The notes beneath the pieces are model-generated. The model worked only from the letters and a program-made list of their open reading frames with translations. It did no database searches and had not been told where the DNA came from. Shown here one piece after another: positions 35,076 to 44,013 of a stretch of 64,000 bases of DNA. Source of the DNA: Paenibacillus sp. JDR-2 (GTDB lineage Bacteria; Bacillota; Bacilli; Paenibacillales; Paenibacillaceae). The stretch's first letter is position 1; each line of letters opens with the position of its first letter. The position numbers and the translations under genes were made by a program. The stretch covers positions 644,001-708,000 of the forward strand of contig NC_012914.1 in assembly GCF_000023585.1 (NCBI RefSeq), written 5' to 3'.

Positions 35076-35516
35076 CTACTTGAATTTTTCGGAAAAAGCT
35101 TTGATTTTATCCACAAAAATTCCCTTCAGCTGATCGGTGCCTTCTTTGGGCGCTTTATAAGCTTTATAGCCGCCAAACGATTCCGTGCAGACGGCAGCTT
35201 CTTTCAGGTCGGCAGGAATATTCCTCTCAATGATGTCTTCGGTCTCCTTTGGTTTCTCATTGCAAATAAAATAGCCCATTTTCTTATTCAATAACTGATC
35301 ATGATTCTTTTTGATAAAATCGCGAACCGGTTTGTAGATCTTCCCGTCCCGGACTCCCGCGCCCAAAATAATGCGGTCATACTCTTCGATCAGGGGCTTC
35401 TCCGCTTCAAGATCGCAAACCGTGCAATTCGGAATTTCCTCTGCCAGAACCTTTACGCATTGCCCGGTTGCCCCGGTTTTCGTAGCGTAGATAATCAATG
35501 CTCCCACTTGGCTCAC
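35076..35516 (-). CDS. Flavodoxin-domain protein
   Basis: A 146-residue short flavodoxin: IIYATKTGATGQCVKVLAEEI carries the phosphate-binding loop for FMN, and YDRIILGAGVRDGKIYKPVRDFIKKNHDQL matches flavodoxin-like protoporphyrinogen oxidases (HemG) and related quinone reductases. It lies 3 bases after the MarR gene on the same strand, so the regulator probably controls it in response to quinones or oxidants. Confidence 0.82.
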   Translation of the reverse strand: MSQVGALIIYATKTGATGQCVKVLAEEIPNCTVCDLEAEKPLIEEYDRIILGAGVRDGKIYKPVRDFIKKNHDQLLNKKMGYFICNEKPKETEDIIERNIPADLKEAAVCTESFGGYKAYKAPKEGTDQLKGIFVDKIKAFSEKFK

Positions 35517-35519
35517 TCC

Positions 35520-36014
35520 TTATTCTCTATTCTTGCGCGCATTTGAATGAAGCTGACGGATCTGCTCTTCAAGGACGCTGCCCGCCTCGGATAAAAATTG
35601 CGTGATGAGTTCAAGCTCTTGATCCGTATAGGCTGAAGCCAGTTTGACCATCGCCGCGTGCAGCTGAAGATACGTAACGCTGACTTCTTCTTTATTCTCA
35701 TAGACGGGCTCGATAATGACTTTGCGGCGGTCACGGGGATCGGGCTGTCTGCGCACGAACCCTTCTTTTTCCAGACGGTCAATCAATGAAGTAACGCTAC
35801 CAGTCGTGAGTCCGGTTAGTTTCGAGAGCTCGCCGGCGGTGACGGGACCTTTCTCATGAAGAATGTCGATGGATAAAAAATCGTTGTTATAGAGCCCCAA
35901 GGAGGCAGCTACGCTTTGCTGGTAGAGCACGGTTCTGGTTCCCAGCCTGCGCATGCCCCTCGTAAGATTTTCTTGCTGCTCCGTCGCTTGACCCGGTTGA
36001 TTGCTGGCCATCAT
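35520..36014 (-). CDS. MarR-family regulator, first gene of a MarR-flavodoxin operon
   Basis: A 164-residue winged-helix protein: LYNNDFLSIDILHEKGPVTAGELSKLTGLTTGSVTSLIDRLEKEGFVRRQPDPRDRRKVIIEP. It lies 3 bases upstream of the flavodoxin gene. A 19-bp palindrome just before its start (36029-36047) is a good autoregulatory operator and resembles sites of MhqR-like quinone-sensing repressors. Confidence 0.87.
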   Translation of the reverse strand: MMASNQPGQATEQQENLTRGMRRLGTRTVLYQQSVAASLGLYNNDFLSIDILHEKGPVTAGELSKLTGLTTGSVTSLIDRLEKEGFVRRQPDPRDRRKVIIEPVYENKEEVSVTYLQLHAAMVKLASAYTDQELELITQFLSEAGSVLEEQIRQLHSNARKNRE

Positions 36015-36028
36015 GTAATCCTCCTACT

Positions 36029-36047
36029 TATCTTGATCATCAAGATA
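36029..36047. promoter_or_regulatory. 19-bp palindromic operator of the MarR-flavodoxin operon
   Basis: TATCTTGATCATCAAGATA is a perfect palindrome starting 15 bases before the MarR ATG. A degenerate half-site AGTCAAGATACTTTA follows at 36054-36068. Confidence 0.7.
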
Positions 36048-36068
36048 CTTTATAGTCAAGATACTTTA

Positions 36069-36371
36069 ATGCGCTATTAATGTCAAATATGGAGGTTTGG
36101 CCTCCTTACCTGGGGCTGGTTTCCGCTTTTTTCCTTTGTTGTTTTATCATTTGAAATAGATCACAAGTCTGAAAAAAATGAGAACGGTTAAACCGGCCAA
36201 AGCTCAAAATTTAGTCAAAAATTCTCATATTTTAGCAACATTTATCGGTTATGCTTGAATTAAGTCAATTTTTTGGCGCAAGATATGAAACTTCCTTTAA
36301 TTGCTACTCGTCTTAGGAATGAAGCAAAAGGTATGATATTTATAATGGGGATAGAGTAACAGATTTAAGAT
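36069..36371. other. Intergenic region before the exopolysaccharide operon
   Basis: A/T-rich leader without a gene. A perfect TATAAT at 36341-36346 lies 26 bases before the ydaJ-like start, but I find no good -35 element. I looked for the conserved c-di-GMP riboswitch core and did not see it. Confidence 0.35.
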
Positions 36372-37526
36372 ATGGGGTTGAAGACGGTGAACAAGCGATG
36401 GGGTTTTGCGGCCGCTTTGATTGTGATCCTGCTGGCCGTGTATTGGGTTTATAGCAGCATGGAGAACGCGGAGGAACGCAGCAAAAGCAGTGTGTCCTTG
36501 CCCTCGAAATACGGCGATACGCCTCAGCTTACGCCGCATCGGGAGGAACTGCAGCAATTCATTGGGCAGAAGCTTACGGGTGATGCCGGTGTCTACACGA
36601 ACTACAAGGAAACGGATGAGGCGGCTGAGACCGCTACCGGTCATGAGACACTAAGCGAGTCGGCCGGTCTGCTTATGCGTTATTACGCGCTTACCGGGCA
36701 GAAGGAAGCTTTTGATGCCGCATGGTCGCGGGCTAGAGAAACGCTGGCAGCGGATTATGGCTTCAGCTATCGTTATAGTCCTCTTCACGACAAAAAATAT
36801 ACCGTTAATGCCGTCGTCGACGATCTGCGGATCATCCGTGCGTTGTATGAGGCGCAGACGGCTTTTGGCAATGGCGGCAACTACGGCCGCGAGGCCGCTC
36901 ATTACGGCGGGCTCGTCTATGAACACAATGTCCACGAGGACAAGCTGTACGATTTCTATGACGGAGCCTATGGAACAACTAATAATTTCCTAACTTTATG
37001 CTACGCCGATTTTCAATCTCTCCGGTTGCTTGAGGTCTCGTCCAAGGATAAACGGGAATTGGAAGACGGGCTGCTTACAATCGTCTCGGGAGGGTATTTA
37101 TCCGATAAATTCCCTTTTTACGAAACCCGCTATGATTACATATCAGGCAAGTACGGCGATCATGAAGGAGAAATCATTACCGTTGAGTCGCTGCTGACGG
37201 TATTGTCGCTCGCTGAAATTGATCAGGAACGTGCCGCAAGCATCGCCTATCTCAAACAGGCGGTGGAAGCGGGAACGCTGTACGGACGTTACAGCCGGGA
37301 CGGCAAGCCGGTGACGGATATCCAATCTACGGCCGCTTACGCGATTGCTGCGATGATTGGCTCGACGATAGGAGATCAAGCGCTTTACCAGAACAGCGTT
37401 AAACGCATGGAGCAGTTCCGCGTGGAAGATAAAGCAAGCCCGATTGCCGGAAGCTTCGGGAATTCGGCGACGGAAGAAGCGTATTCGTTCGATAATTTGA
37501 CGGCTTTATTGGCTTATGCCTATTAA
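36372..37526 (+). CDS. ydaJ: GH8-like exopolysaccharide hydrolase, YdaJ-like
   Basis: This 384-residue protein has one N-terminal membrane anchor (FAAALIVILLAVYWVY) and an extracellular (alpha/alpha)6 domain of the GH8/BcsZ type. E96 in HETLSESAGLLM corresponds to the general acid, and D150/D151 in TVNAVVDDLRII to the conserved aspartate. Enzymes of this kind trim the polymer made by a neighbouring cellulose-synthase-like complex. It heads a six-gene operon matching B. subtilis ydaJKLMN. The start is uncertain because no strong ribosome site precedes either the ATG at 36372 or the GTG at 36387. Confidence 0.75.
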   Translation: MGLKTVNKRWGFAAALIVILLAVYWVYSSMENAEERSKSSVSLPSKYGDTPQLTPHREELQQFIGQKLTGDAGVYTNYKETDEAAETATGHETLSESAGLLMRYYALTGQKEAFDAAWSRARETLAADYGFSYRYSPLHDKKYTVNAVVDDLRIIRALYEAQTAFGNGGNYGREAAHYGGLVYEHNVHEDKLYDFYDGAYGTTNNFLTLCYADFQSLRLLEVSSKDKRELEDGLLTIVSGGYLSDKFPFYETRYDYISGKYGDHEGEIITVESLLTVLSLAEIDQERAASIAYLKQAVEAGTLYGRYSRDGKPVTDIQSTAAYAIAAMIGSTIGDQALYQNSVKRMEQFRVEDKASPIAGSFGNSATEEAYSFDNLTALLAYAY

Positions 37527-37560
37527 GACTTCATAGAACGCGTAAGGAAGGGGGCATGGC

Positions 37561-39096
37561 ATGAATAAGCTGCAGCGAATGAAGCTCGTACAAACGATAA
37601 TCATATGGCAAAAATACATATCTCCGGCCTCGCTGGCGGCGTTTGGCGTTGCGCTTATTTTGCTGATCGAGCTCTTTATTCCGCCTTATATCGGAATGGC
37701 GGACAACGGGGACTACTACCGGATCCTATACAGCAACGGTTTGTACTTCAATGCGCCGGATTATACGAGCCAGACTCTTGGGTATTTTGTCAAAAATTTC
37801 GGAATTTTCCAATACTACAACGAGAATAGCGCCTTGCTGTATTCCTCTCAGACTCTTTTTGTCCGTCTGTCGCTTATGATCAGCGAGTGGTTTGGTTATG
37901 GCCGTCAGTTCGATATCCGGATTCAGGCGGCATTATACAGCGTGCTGTATGTCGGTGCGGTATACCTGCTCGTGAAGGCTGCCACCTGGAAAGCTTCGCG
38001 CCTTGCGGGCTACGGACTGGCGCTTGGGGCTATTTTTGTATTTGGGGATATTGGGTATCTTGCGTATTTTAACTCTTTCTATAGTGAGAGCGTCGTTCTG
38101 ATCATGCTGATGTATCTCTTCAGCGCGGGGATGCTGCTGTATCAGCGGCAGTACAACGACTACTTCCTGCTGTTCCTCTTTGGGGCGAGCGCTTTGATTC
38201 TAACGACAAGCAAGCAGCAGAATGCGCCGATTGGCCTTATTGTCGCCGCGGTGGCGGTACTGTTTGTCTTCCTGAAGAGGAACAGGATCTTCCGTACGCT
38301 CGCCGGAATGCAGGCGGTTATCTTGATTCTGACGGCGGTAGGCACCTATGTCCTCATTCCGGAGCAGTTCGTCAACATCAACAAGTACCACGCCATGACA
38401 AGGGGCGTATTGATGACCGCGGATAATCCGGAGGAAGCACTCGATTTCTTCGAAATCGACAGGCAGTTTGCGGTATTGACCGGTGCCATTTATTATGACC
38501 AATTCTCTCCAATCCCAGTCGAGTCGGAAGAGATGCAGAAACAGTTTTTGGATAAGTATGGATTCCCCTCCATCGCTAGGTATTACTTGACCCATCCCGA
38601 TTCAGCGGGAAGGATTTTCGAGACGGCGGCCCGCAATGCTTTTTCTAACCGGACCAAGCTTGGTAATTACGAGAAGTCGGCGGATAAACCGTTTGGCAAG
38701 CGTACGTTGGCCTTTTCCGGGTACAGCTATCTGAAAGAATGGGCTGCACCGAAGACTTCCGGGTTTGTAGTCTTATGGATGATCGTCATTGCGGGACTGT
38801 ACGCCGCATCCTTCTACCATGCGGTGAAGGAGCGGGCGCTTCGGCGAACGCTTCGGCTGTCGATGATTCTCATGATGATGCTATCGGGACTTTGCGCAAT
38901 GGCGGTTTCGGTTATTGGGGCCGGGGACGCGGACCTCGCCAAGCATGAGTTTTTATTTGCGGTGGCGTTTGATCTCGTGACCTTCTGGGTTATTGCCGAC
39001 TGCGTATGCCGCCGCTTATGGGGGCCGAACGCGAAGAAAAATGCGGGCGAAGAGGACCCTGAACCATCCGCGTTGCTACAGGGGGGACGGCAATGA
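37561..39096 (+). CDS. Polytopic membrane protein, GT-C/WsfD-like, in the EPS operon
   Basis: This 511-residue protein has about ten to twelve helices. The first extracytoplasmic loop holds GMADNGDYYRILYSNGLYF, an acidic motif where GT-C glycosyltransferases carry their catalytic aspartates. A second soluble loop (about 270-370) contains SPIPVESEEMQKQFLDKYG. It looks like WsfD-type hexose transferases of S-layer glycan loci, which is a tentative match. It overlaps the next gene by 4 bases (ATGA), so it is integral to the operon. B. subtilis ydaJKLMN has no such member as far as I know. Confidence 0.55.
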   Translation: MNKLQRMKLVQTIIIWQKYISPASLAAFGVALILLIELFIPPYIGMADNGDYYRILYSNGLYFNAPDYTSQTLGYFVKNFGIFQYYNENSALLYSSQTLFVRLSLMISEWFGYGRQFDIRIQAALYSVLYVGAVYLLVKAATWKASRLAGYGLALGAIFVFGDIGYLAYFNSFYSESVVLIMLMYLFSAGMLLYQRQYNDYFLLFLFGASALILTTSKQQNAPIGLIVAAVAVLFVFLKRNRIFRTLAGMQAVILILTAVGTYVLIPEQFVNINKYHAMTRGVLMTADNPEEALDFFEIDRQFAVLTGAIYYDQFSPIPVESEEMQKQFLDKYGFPSIARYYLTHPDSAGRIFETAARNAFSNRTKLGNYEKSADKPFGKRTLAFSGYSYLKEWAAPKTSGFVVLWMIVIAGLYAASFYHAVKERALRRTLRLSMILMMMLSGLCAMAVSVIGAGDADLAKHEFLFAVAFDLVTFWVIADCVCRRLWGPNAKKNAGEEDPEPSALLQGGRQ

Positions 39097-40667
39097 GAAG
39101 ACTGACAGGAATCAAGCTGTGTCTGCTCGTCATGCTCTGTCTCTCTTTGCCGGCGGTGGTGCTAGTCCCGGCATCGGCGCCGGCCGCGGCCGCGCAGAAT
39201 TCCAAGAATGCTTCCAGGGTGCTGCTCGTCTATGACAGTCTCGGAGTGGATAGTCCGGCGGCAGGCAATATAGAAGCTTTGCAGCGGATGCTGCTTTCCT
39301 TAGGAGCGACAGTGACGACAATCGCTTCGGATGCTTACAAGCCCGAAATGGCTGAAGATTACGCGAAGCTGGTTACCGTATGCAATACGGAAGATTTATG
39401 CGGATCCATTACGGCGGGCATGGCGGCATTTACAGGTGAATGGCTGCATATCGGGCCTAATCCACCGGAGGTCCTTCGCGGGAAGCTTGCTCTTCGGACG
39501 GAAACAGCAAGCAGACAGTCCTTAAAGCTGTCAGTAGGCGGGCTCTTCGAGGATCATATCTTTGTGAATCGTCTTGCCTATATTACGGAAGGAAAAGGCG
39601 AGACTTACGGGCAGATGACCTCTTCGGAGGGAGCGGTCAAGACGCCGTTTGCGGTATCGGCTGGCGGTTATGCGTACGTACCGTATTTCGAATCGGGCAA
39701 CCTGAGCGAATTGGCAGTCGCTTATGTTCTGCGTACTTGGCTTGGGGTGGAGGCTCCGACACAATCTCATCTGCTCATTCGCGGCATTACGCCTTTTATT
39801 GATCTGGACCGGCTGGAGGCGTTATCGGAGCAGCTGTACAATGCCGGAATTCCGTTCCTGGTCAGCGTAAGCCCGCTCTTCAACAATACCGATTATCCGG
39901 CGATGCAGCGATATTTGGCTGCTCTGCAAACCGTCCAATCCTATAACGGCAGCGTGCTCGTTCAAGTGCCGACGCCAACGTCGGCGGGGCAGGATCCTTC
40001 TATTCTGAAGACGCAGATGGACGGCTTTCTGAATCATCTGGCCGATGCGGGAATTGCCCCTCTCGGGATGACGGGAGATATGAAGCGGGCACAGGAGAAG
40101 GAAGGGCGCGAAGCGGGCTTTGCGTTCTCGGATACAACCATCCTGTTCGCCAACGAATCAGGGGTGACGACCCGGGAAACGGAGGCCGTACAGCCTTTTG
40201 CCGCATCTCCGTATACCATGCCTGCGAGTGTGCTGCTCCAGATCAGCCACGAGAATAAGATCTGGCCAGCGTTTCCGGTAAATCTGGCCGTAACCTTTGA
40301 CTGGTTCGAGAGCGATGCCAGTCAGGAAGAAGCCGTTCGTGAGGCTGCCGGCAGCTGGCTGCCGTTTGCGGACTTCAAGTCGGAGACGCATAGCCTCAGC
40401 AGCAGCGCGCACAAGGCCGAGTCGCGCAGCGGAGCGCTTCTTCTGGATGGCAAGCCGGCCGATCTGCAGGATCAGGCCGAGCCGGAAGAGCAAGCGGCCG
40501 TCGTCGCTCAGCCGGAACAAAAGGTCACTTTTCATGCTTTATTTTCGGTGCAGAGCCGGATCCTGATTGTCCTTATTATTACAACCTTGATGCTGTTCGC
40601 CGTGTTCCTCTTGATTGGATACCGGCTATATAAGAAAAAATACTACAAGTCGGGAGGTGGCCTATGA
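39093..40667 (+). CDS. ydaL: Membrane-anchored DUF2334 protein, YdaL-like
   Basis: This 524-residue protein has a signal peptide and a C-terminal membrane helix (ILIVLIITTLMLFAVFLLIGYRLY) with a basic tail. Between them lies a DUF2334 (polysaccharide deacetylase-like) domain: HLLIRGITPFIDLDRLEALSEQLYNAGIPFLVSVSPLFNN. A flavodoxin-like segment (RVLLVYDSLG) precedes it. It would modify the exopolymer outside the membrane. It overlaps both neighbours by 4 bases. The metal ligands of classical deacetylases are not obvious. Confidence 0.72.
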   Translation: MRRLTGIKLCLLVMLCLSLPAVVLVPASAPAAAAQNSKNASRVLLVYDSLGVDSPAAGNIEALQRMLLSLGATVTTIASDAYKPEMAEDYAKLVTVCNTEDLCGSITAGMAAFTGEWLHIGPNPPEVLRGKLALRTETASRQSLKLSVGGLFEDHIFVNRLAYITEGKGETYGQMTSSEGAVKTPFAVSAGGYAYVPYFESGNLSELAVAYVLRTWLGVEAPTQSHLLIRGITPFIDLDRLEALSEQLYNAGIPFLVSVSPLFNNTDYPAMQRYLAALQTVQSYNGSVLVQVPTPTSAGQDPSILKTQMDGFLNHLADAGIAPLGMTGDMKRAQEKEGREAGFAFSDTTILFANESGVTTRETEAVQPFAASPYTMPASVLLQISHENKIWPAFPVNLAVTFDWFESDASQEEAVREAAGSWLPFADFKSETHSLSSSAHKAESRSGALLLDGKPADLQDQAEPEEQAAVVAQPEQKVTFHALFSVQSRILIVLIITTLMLFAVFLLIGYRLYKKKYYKSGGGL

Positions 40668-41917
40668 CGATACCGGATATATTAATGGTCATATGCGTGC
40701 TGTGTATCTGGTCCCTGCTGCTCGTTAATATCGCGCTGATTATCGCCGGCTACTTCTACTATATAAAGCTGGAGAACGAGAAGCCGCCCGAGCTTCTTCC
40801 CGGAGAAGAGCCCTTCGTGTCGATTATGGTACCGGCCCATAATGAAGGCAAGGTTATCGTCAAAACGGTAGAGTCGCTGCTTGCGCTCGATTATCCGCAT
40901 GACCGTTACGAGATTATCGTGATTAACGATAATTCTTCGGATAACAGCAGCGTGCTGCTGGGTCAGCTGCAGGAGAAATACAAGGGGCGCAATCTGATTA
41001 TCATTAATACCGATAACGTTACCGGCGGCAAAGGAAAGTCCAATGCGCTTAACATCGGCTTCACCCGAAGCAAGGGCGAGCTTATCGCCATCTACGATGC
41101 GGATAATACGCCGGAGCGGACGGCGCTTCGTTATCTGGTAGCCGAAATCGTGAATGACGCCAAGCTTGGGGCGGTTATCGGCAAGTTCCGGACACGGAAC
41201 CGGGACCAGAACCTGCTTACCCGATTTATCAATATCGAGACGTTATCGTTCCAATGGATGGCTCAAGCCGGCAGGTGGAAGCTGTTCAAGCTGTGCACGA
41301 TTCCGGGCACCAACTTCATTATGCGCCGCCATATCATCGAAGCTATCGGAGGCTGGGATACGAAAGCCATCGCGGAGGATACCGAGATCAGCTTCCGGAT
41401 CTACATGATGGGTTACCGGATTAAGTTCCAGCCGAAGTCGGTTACCTGGGAGCAGGAGCCCCAGACGCTCAAGGTGTGGTTCAAACAGCGAACGCGTTGG
41501 GCGAAGGGGAATATTTACGTTATCGTCAAAAACGTCCCGCTGCTTTTCCGGCCGGAAGCGCGCCGAATCCGCTTCGACATTCTATATTTTCTGGCAATTT
41601 ATTTCTTGCTTGTCACCTCGCTCTTAACGTCGGACGCTTTGCTCATTCTGCATGCGCTCGGTTACGTGCATACGACGATTGAGGGACTAAGCTTCTACTT
41701 GTGGATACTGGCCATTACCTTGTTCGTGGTAGGGACGTTCATCACGCTTATCACGGAAAAAGGCGAAATGCGCCCTTCGAATCTCGTCATTATTCTGCTT
41801 ATGTACGTTACTTACTGCCAGCTGTGGATGCTTGTTGCCGCAAATGGCATGTTCCAATATTTGAAGGACGTGATTTTTAAACGCGAGGCCAAATGGTATA
41901 AAACAGAACGGTTCTGA
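40664..41917 (+). CDS. ydaM: Processive family 2 glycosyltransferase, YdaM-like
   Basis: A 417-residue cellulose/PgaC-type synthase. A first helix (about 7-33) precedes the GT-A domain, with VPAHNEGKVI, IVINDNSSDN, YDAD at 144-147, AEDTEISF (catalytic D239) and QRTRW at 275-279. Two or three further helices build the polymer channel. It uses a nucleotide sugar to extend and export a polysaccharide. It partners the BcsB-like gene 18 bases downstream. Confidence 0.88.
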   Translation: MTIPDILMVICVLCIWSLLLVNIALIIAGYFYYIKLENEKPPELLPGEEPFVSIMVPAHNEGKVIVKTVESLLALDYPHDRYEIIVINDNSSDNSSVLLGQLQEKYKGRNLIIINTDNVTGGKGKSNALNIGFTRSKGELIAIYDADNTPERTALRYLVAEIVNDAKLGAVIGKFRTRNRDQNLLTRFINIETLSFQWMAQAGRWKLFKLCTIPGTNFIMRRHIIEAIGGWDTKAIAEDTEISFRIYMMGYRIKFQPKSVTWEQEPQTLKVWFKQRTRWAKGNIYVIVKNVPLLFRPEARRIRFDILYFLAIYFLLVTSLLTSDALLILHALGYVHTTIEGLSFYLWILAITLFVVGTFITLITEKGEMRPSNLVIILLMYVTYCQLWMLVAANGMFQYLKDVIFKREAKWYKTERF

Positions 41918-41935
41918 CCGAAAGGAAGTGAATTT

Positions 41936-44008
41936 ATGAGAAAAGCCGGATTTACGGCATGGGTCGTCGCGCTGATTGTAGCGCTGCTGGTCCCTGGGGC
42001 GGGGACGCTATCCGCAGCGCCGGGGGTACAGAAAACTTACGAAACGCCTATGTCGGAAACCTCGCTTCTTGGCACCAATGCGTATGCGCAGCAGTTCTTT
42101 CAGGTACCGGATTACTGGAACGTGGAGAGTGCCACTTTCAGGCTGGACTATAAAGTATCCCAGCTTACCCTTAATGATTTATCGGTTGTTACGCTTAAGC
42201 TGAACGGCAAGCCGTTTTACACGTTAAAGCCCGGCACCGAGACGAACCAGAAGGTTACCCGGTCAATCGGGCTTCCGCTTGAATATTTGAAGAGCGGTGT
42301 TAACGAACTGACCATTGAAGGCGTTATTCAGACGAGAAACAACTCGGATCAGATGTGCGTCCCTGCGCAGGATCAGGGCAGCTGGCTGCAAATTTTCGAC
42401 AGCTCGGGTGTTGACGTGAAATACTCGCCGAAGCCGGTAGGAGCGAGCATTAGCGAATTCAACCGCCATTTCTTGGGCCTCGACACCATTCAGGATGGAC
42501 AAGCCGGCGTCTTTGTGCCGGAGGAAGGCGATCTGAACGAGACGGAAGCTGCCGTCTATGCGTTGTCCGGATTAACGGGCGTAAGCCAGGACACCTCGCA
42601 TCCTATTCCTCTCCTGCCATACCAGACGAGCGACCTGCAAGGGAAAACGCTTCGTATCCTGGTTGCTCTTCAGCAGCATCTGCCTTCCGATATTCGTTCG
42701 AAGTTGAGCGAGACCGGGCTGCAGGACAAAGCGTTGATTCAATTGATTCAGAGCGATACATCTTCCTTGCTTGTTGTAACCTCCGACAATGCGGACATGC
42801 TGAAAAAAGCCGGACGCTTTATCGGCAACCCTGCCCTGATGGAGCAATTGCAAGGATCGTCGAAACTGGTGGATGAATCGACGGAGGTGAATACGCCGGC
42901 GCAAAGCATAAGCCGGTATTTCCCGCTGACGGAATCCGGCGATAAGCTCACAGGCCCGTCGCACCGGGAGAAAAGCTACTTCATTACGCTGCCAAGCAAC
43001 CGCTCCATTGCGGAAGCGAGCAAGCTGAGTCTGGACTTCCGCTATGCGACGAATCTGGACTTTGACCGTTCGATGGTAACGGTTCTGGTGAACAACGTTC
43101 CGATCGGAAGCAAGAAGCTTTCCGCCGAGCTTGCGGGGGGCGATAATCTCGAACTGACCATTCCGAAGAATCTTGGAATCTCGGGCAACTTCACGATCAC
43201 GACGGCATTCGACCTGGAGATCAAGAATGCGGTATGTACCGGCAACCAGGATCAAATGCCATGGGCATTTGTCTCCAAGGACTCCGTGCTCCAGCTGAAT
43301 ACGAAGGACCGTACGGACATGCTGTTTAACAACTATCCTTATCCGTTCCTCCGGGACGGCAGCTTTAACCGGGTAGCCGTAGTCCTGCCGCAAAACCGCG
43401 ACAACTACACCTATGCGGCCCTCTCCAATCTGTTTAACCTGATGGGGCAGTTCGCTACCTCCAACACGGGCGAAATCCGCTTTTACACGGACGATGTCAA
43501 GGACAGCGAGCTGAAGGACCGGCAGATTATCGCGATTGGTTCCTATGCGGATAACCGGTATATCCGGGAGAATAACGATAAGCTGTATTTCCAATATGAC
43601 AAGCAAGGCGAAGGCTTCTTGTCCAATGAGAAGATAAGCATCGAAGAAGGCTACGGCAAGCGGATCGGAACGCTGCAGCTGATCGACTCGCCATACGGCA
43701 AGGGGCATGGCTTCCTGGCTATTACGGGCAGCAGCCCCGAATACGTCTATCTGGCGTCGAAGCTGGTCGGGAACGCCGGCAGCCTGTACAAGATTTTTGG
43801 CGACGGCGCTATGGTAGACAAGGACGGAGAGGTTCATGCCTTCCGCTTCAAGAAGGAAGCGGTGTCTGAAGCGCCGGCCGTTGTTACGCAAGTGCTGGAG
43901 CGCGGCGACGTGGTAAGCTTTATGATCGCGTTTATGCTAGTGCTTGCTCTGGTGCTCGTATCGCTTGTGCTTCTCGTCCGCAAGCACCGGAAGAAGAGAA
44001 GGGGGTAG
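41936..44008 (+). CDS. ydaN: BcsB-like exopolysaccharide synthase subunit, YdaN-like
   Basis: This 690-residue protein has a signal peptide, a long beta-rich extracytoplasmic region and one C-terminal helix (VSFMIAFMLVLALVLVSLVLLV) with a basic end. SLLGTNAYAQQFFQVPDYWNVESATFRLDYKVS and the repeated jelly-roll segment RSIAEASKLSLDFRYATNLDFDRSMVTVLVNNVPIG mark the BcsB family. In bacterial cellulose synthase this subunit anchors the catalytic subunit and guides the chain out. AAAGGAAG precedes the ATG. Confidence 0.85.
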   Translation: MRKAGFTAWVVALIVALLVPGAGTLSAAPGVQKTYETPMSETSLLGTNAYAQQFFQVPDYWNVESATFRLDYKVSQLTLNDLSVVTLKLNGKPFYTLKPGTETNQKVTRSIGLPLEYLKSGVNELTIEGVIQTRNNSDQMCVPAQDQGSWLQIFDSSGVDVKYSPKPVGASISEFNRHFLGLDTIQDGQAGVFVPEEGDLNETEAAVYALSGLTGVSQDTSHPIPLLPYQTSDLQGKTLRILVALQQHLPSDIRSKLSETGLQDKALIQLIQSDTSSLLVVTSDNADMLKKAGRFIGNPALMEQLQGSSKLVDESTEVNTPAQSISRYFPLTESGDKLTGPSHREKSYFITLPSNRSIAEASKLSLDFRYATNLDFDRSMVTVLVNNVPIGSKKLSAELAGGDNLELTIPKNLGISGNFTITTAFDLEIKNAVCTGNQDQMPWAFVSKDSVLQLNTKDRTDMLFNNYPYPFLRDGSFNRVAVVLPQNRDNYTYAALSNLFNLMGQFATSNTGEIRFYTDDVKDSELKDRQIIAIGSYADNRYIRENNDKLYFQYDKQGEGFLSNEKISIEEGYGKRIGTLQLIDSPYGKGHGFLAITGSSPEYVYLASKLVGNAGSLYKIFGDGAMVDKDGEVHAFRFKKEAVSEAPAVVTQVLERGDVVSFMIAFMLVLALVLVSLVLLVRKHRKKRRG

Positions 44009-44013
44009 GAATC

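Noticed and set aside
36069-36371. Possible c-di-GMP riboswitch before the EPS operon
   Set aside because: I did not find the conserved GEMM core or tetraloop-receptor segments, so I make no call.
42572-43891. 439-residue minus-strand frame inside the BcsB-like gene
   Set aside because: Fully inside a gene with clear family motifs on the other strand and in an operon; arginine-rich shadow sequence.
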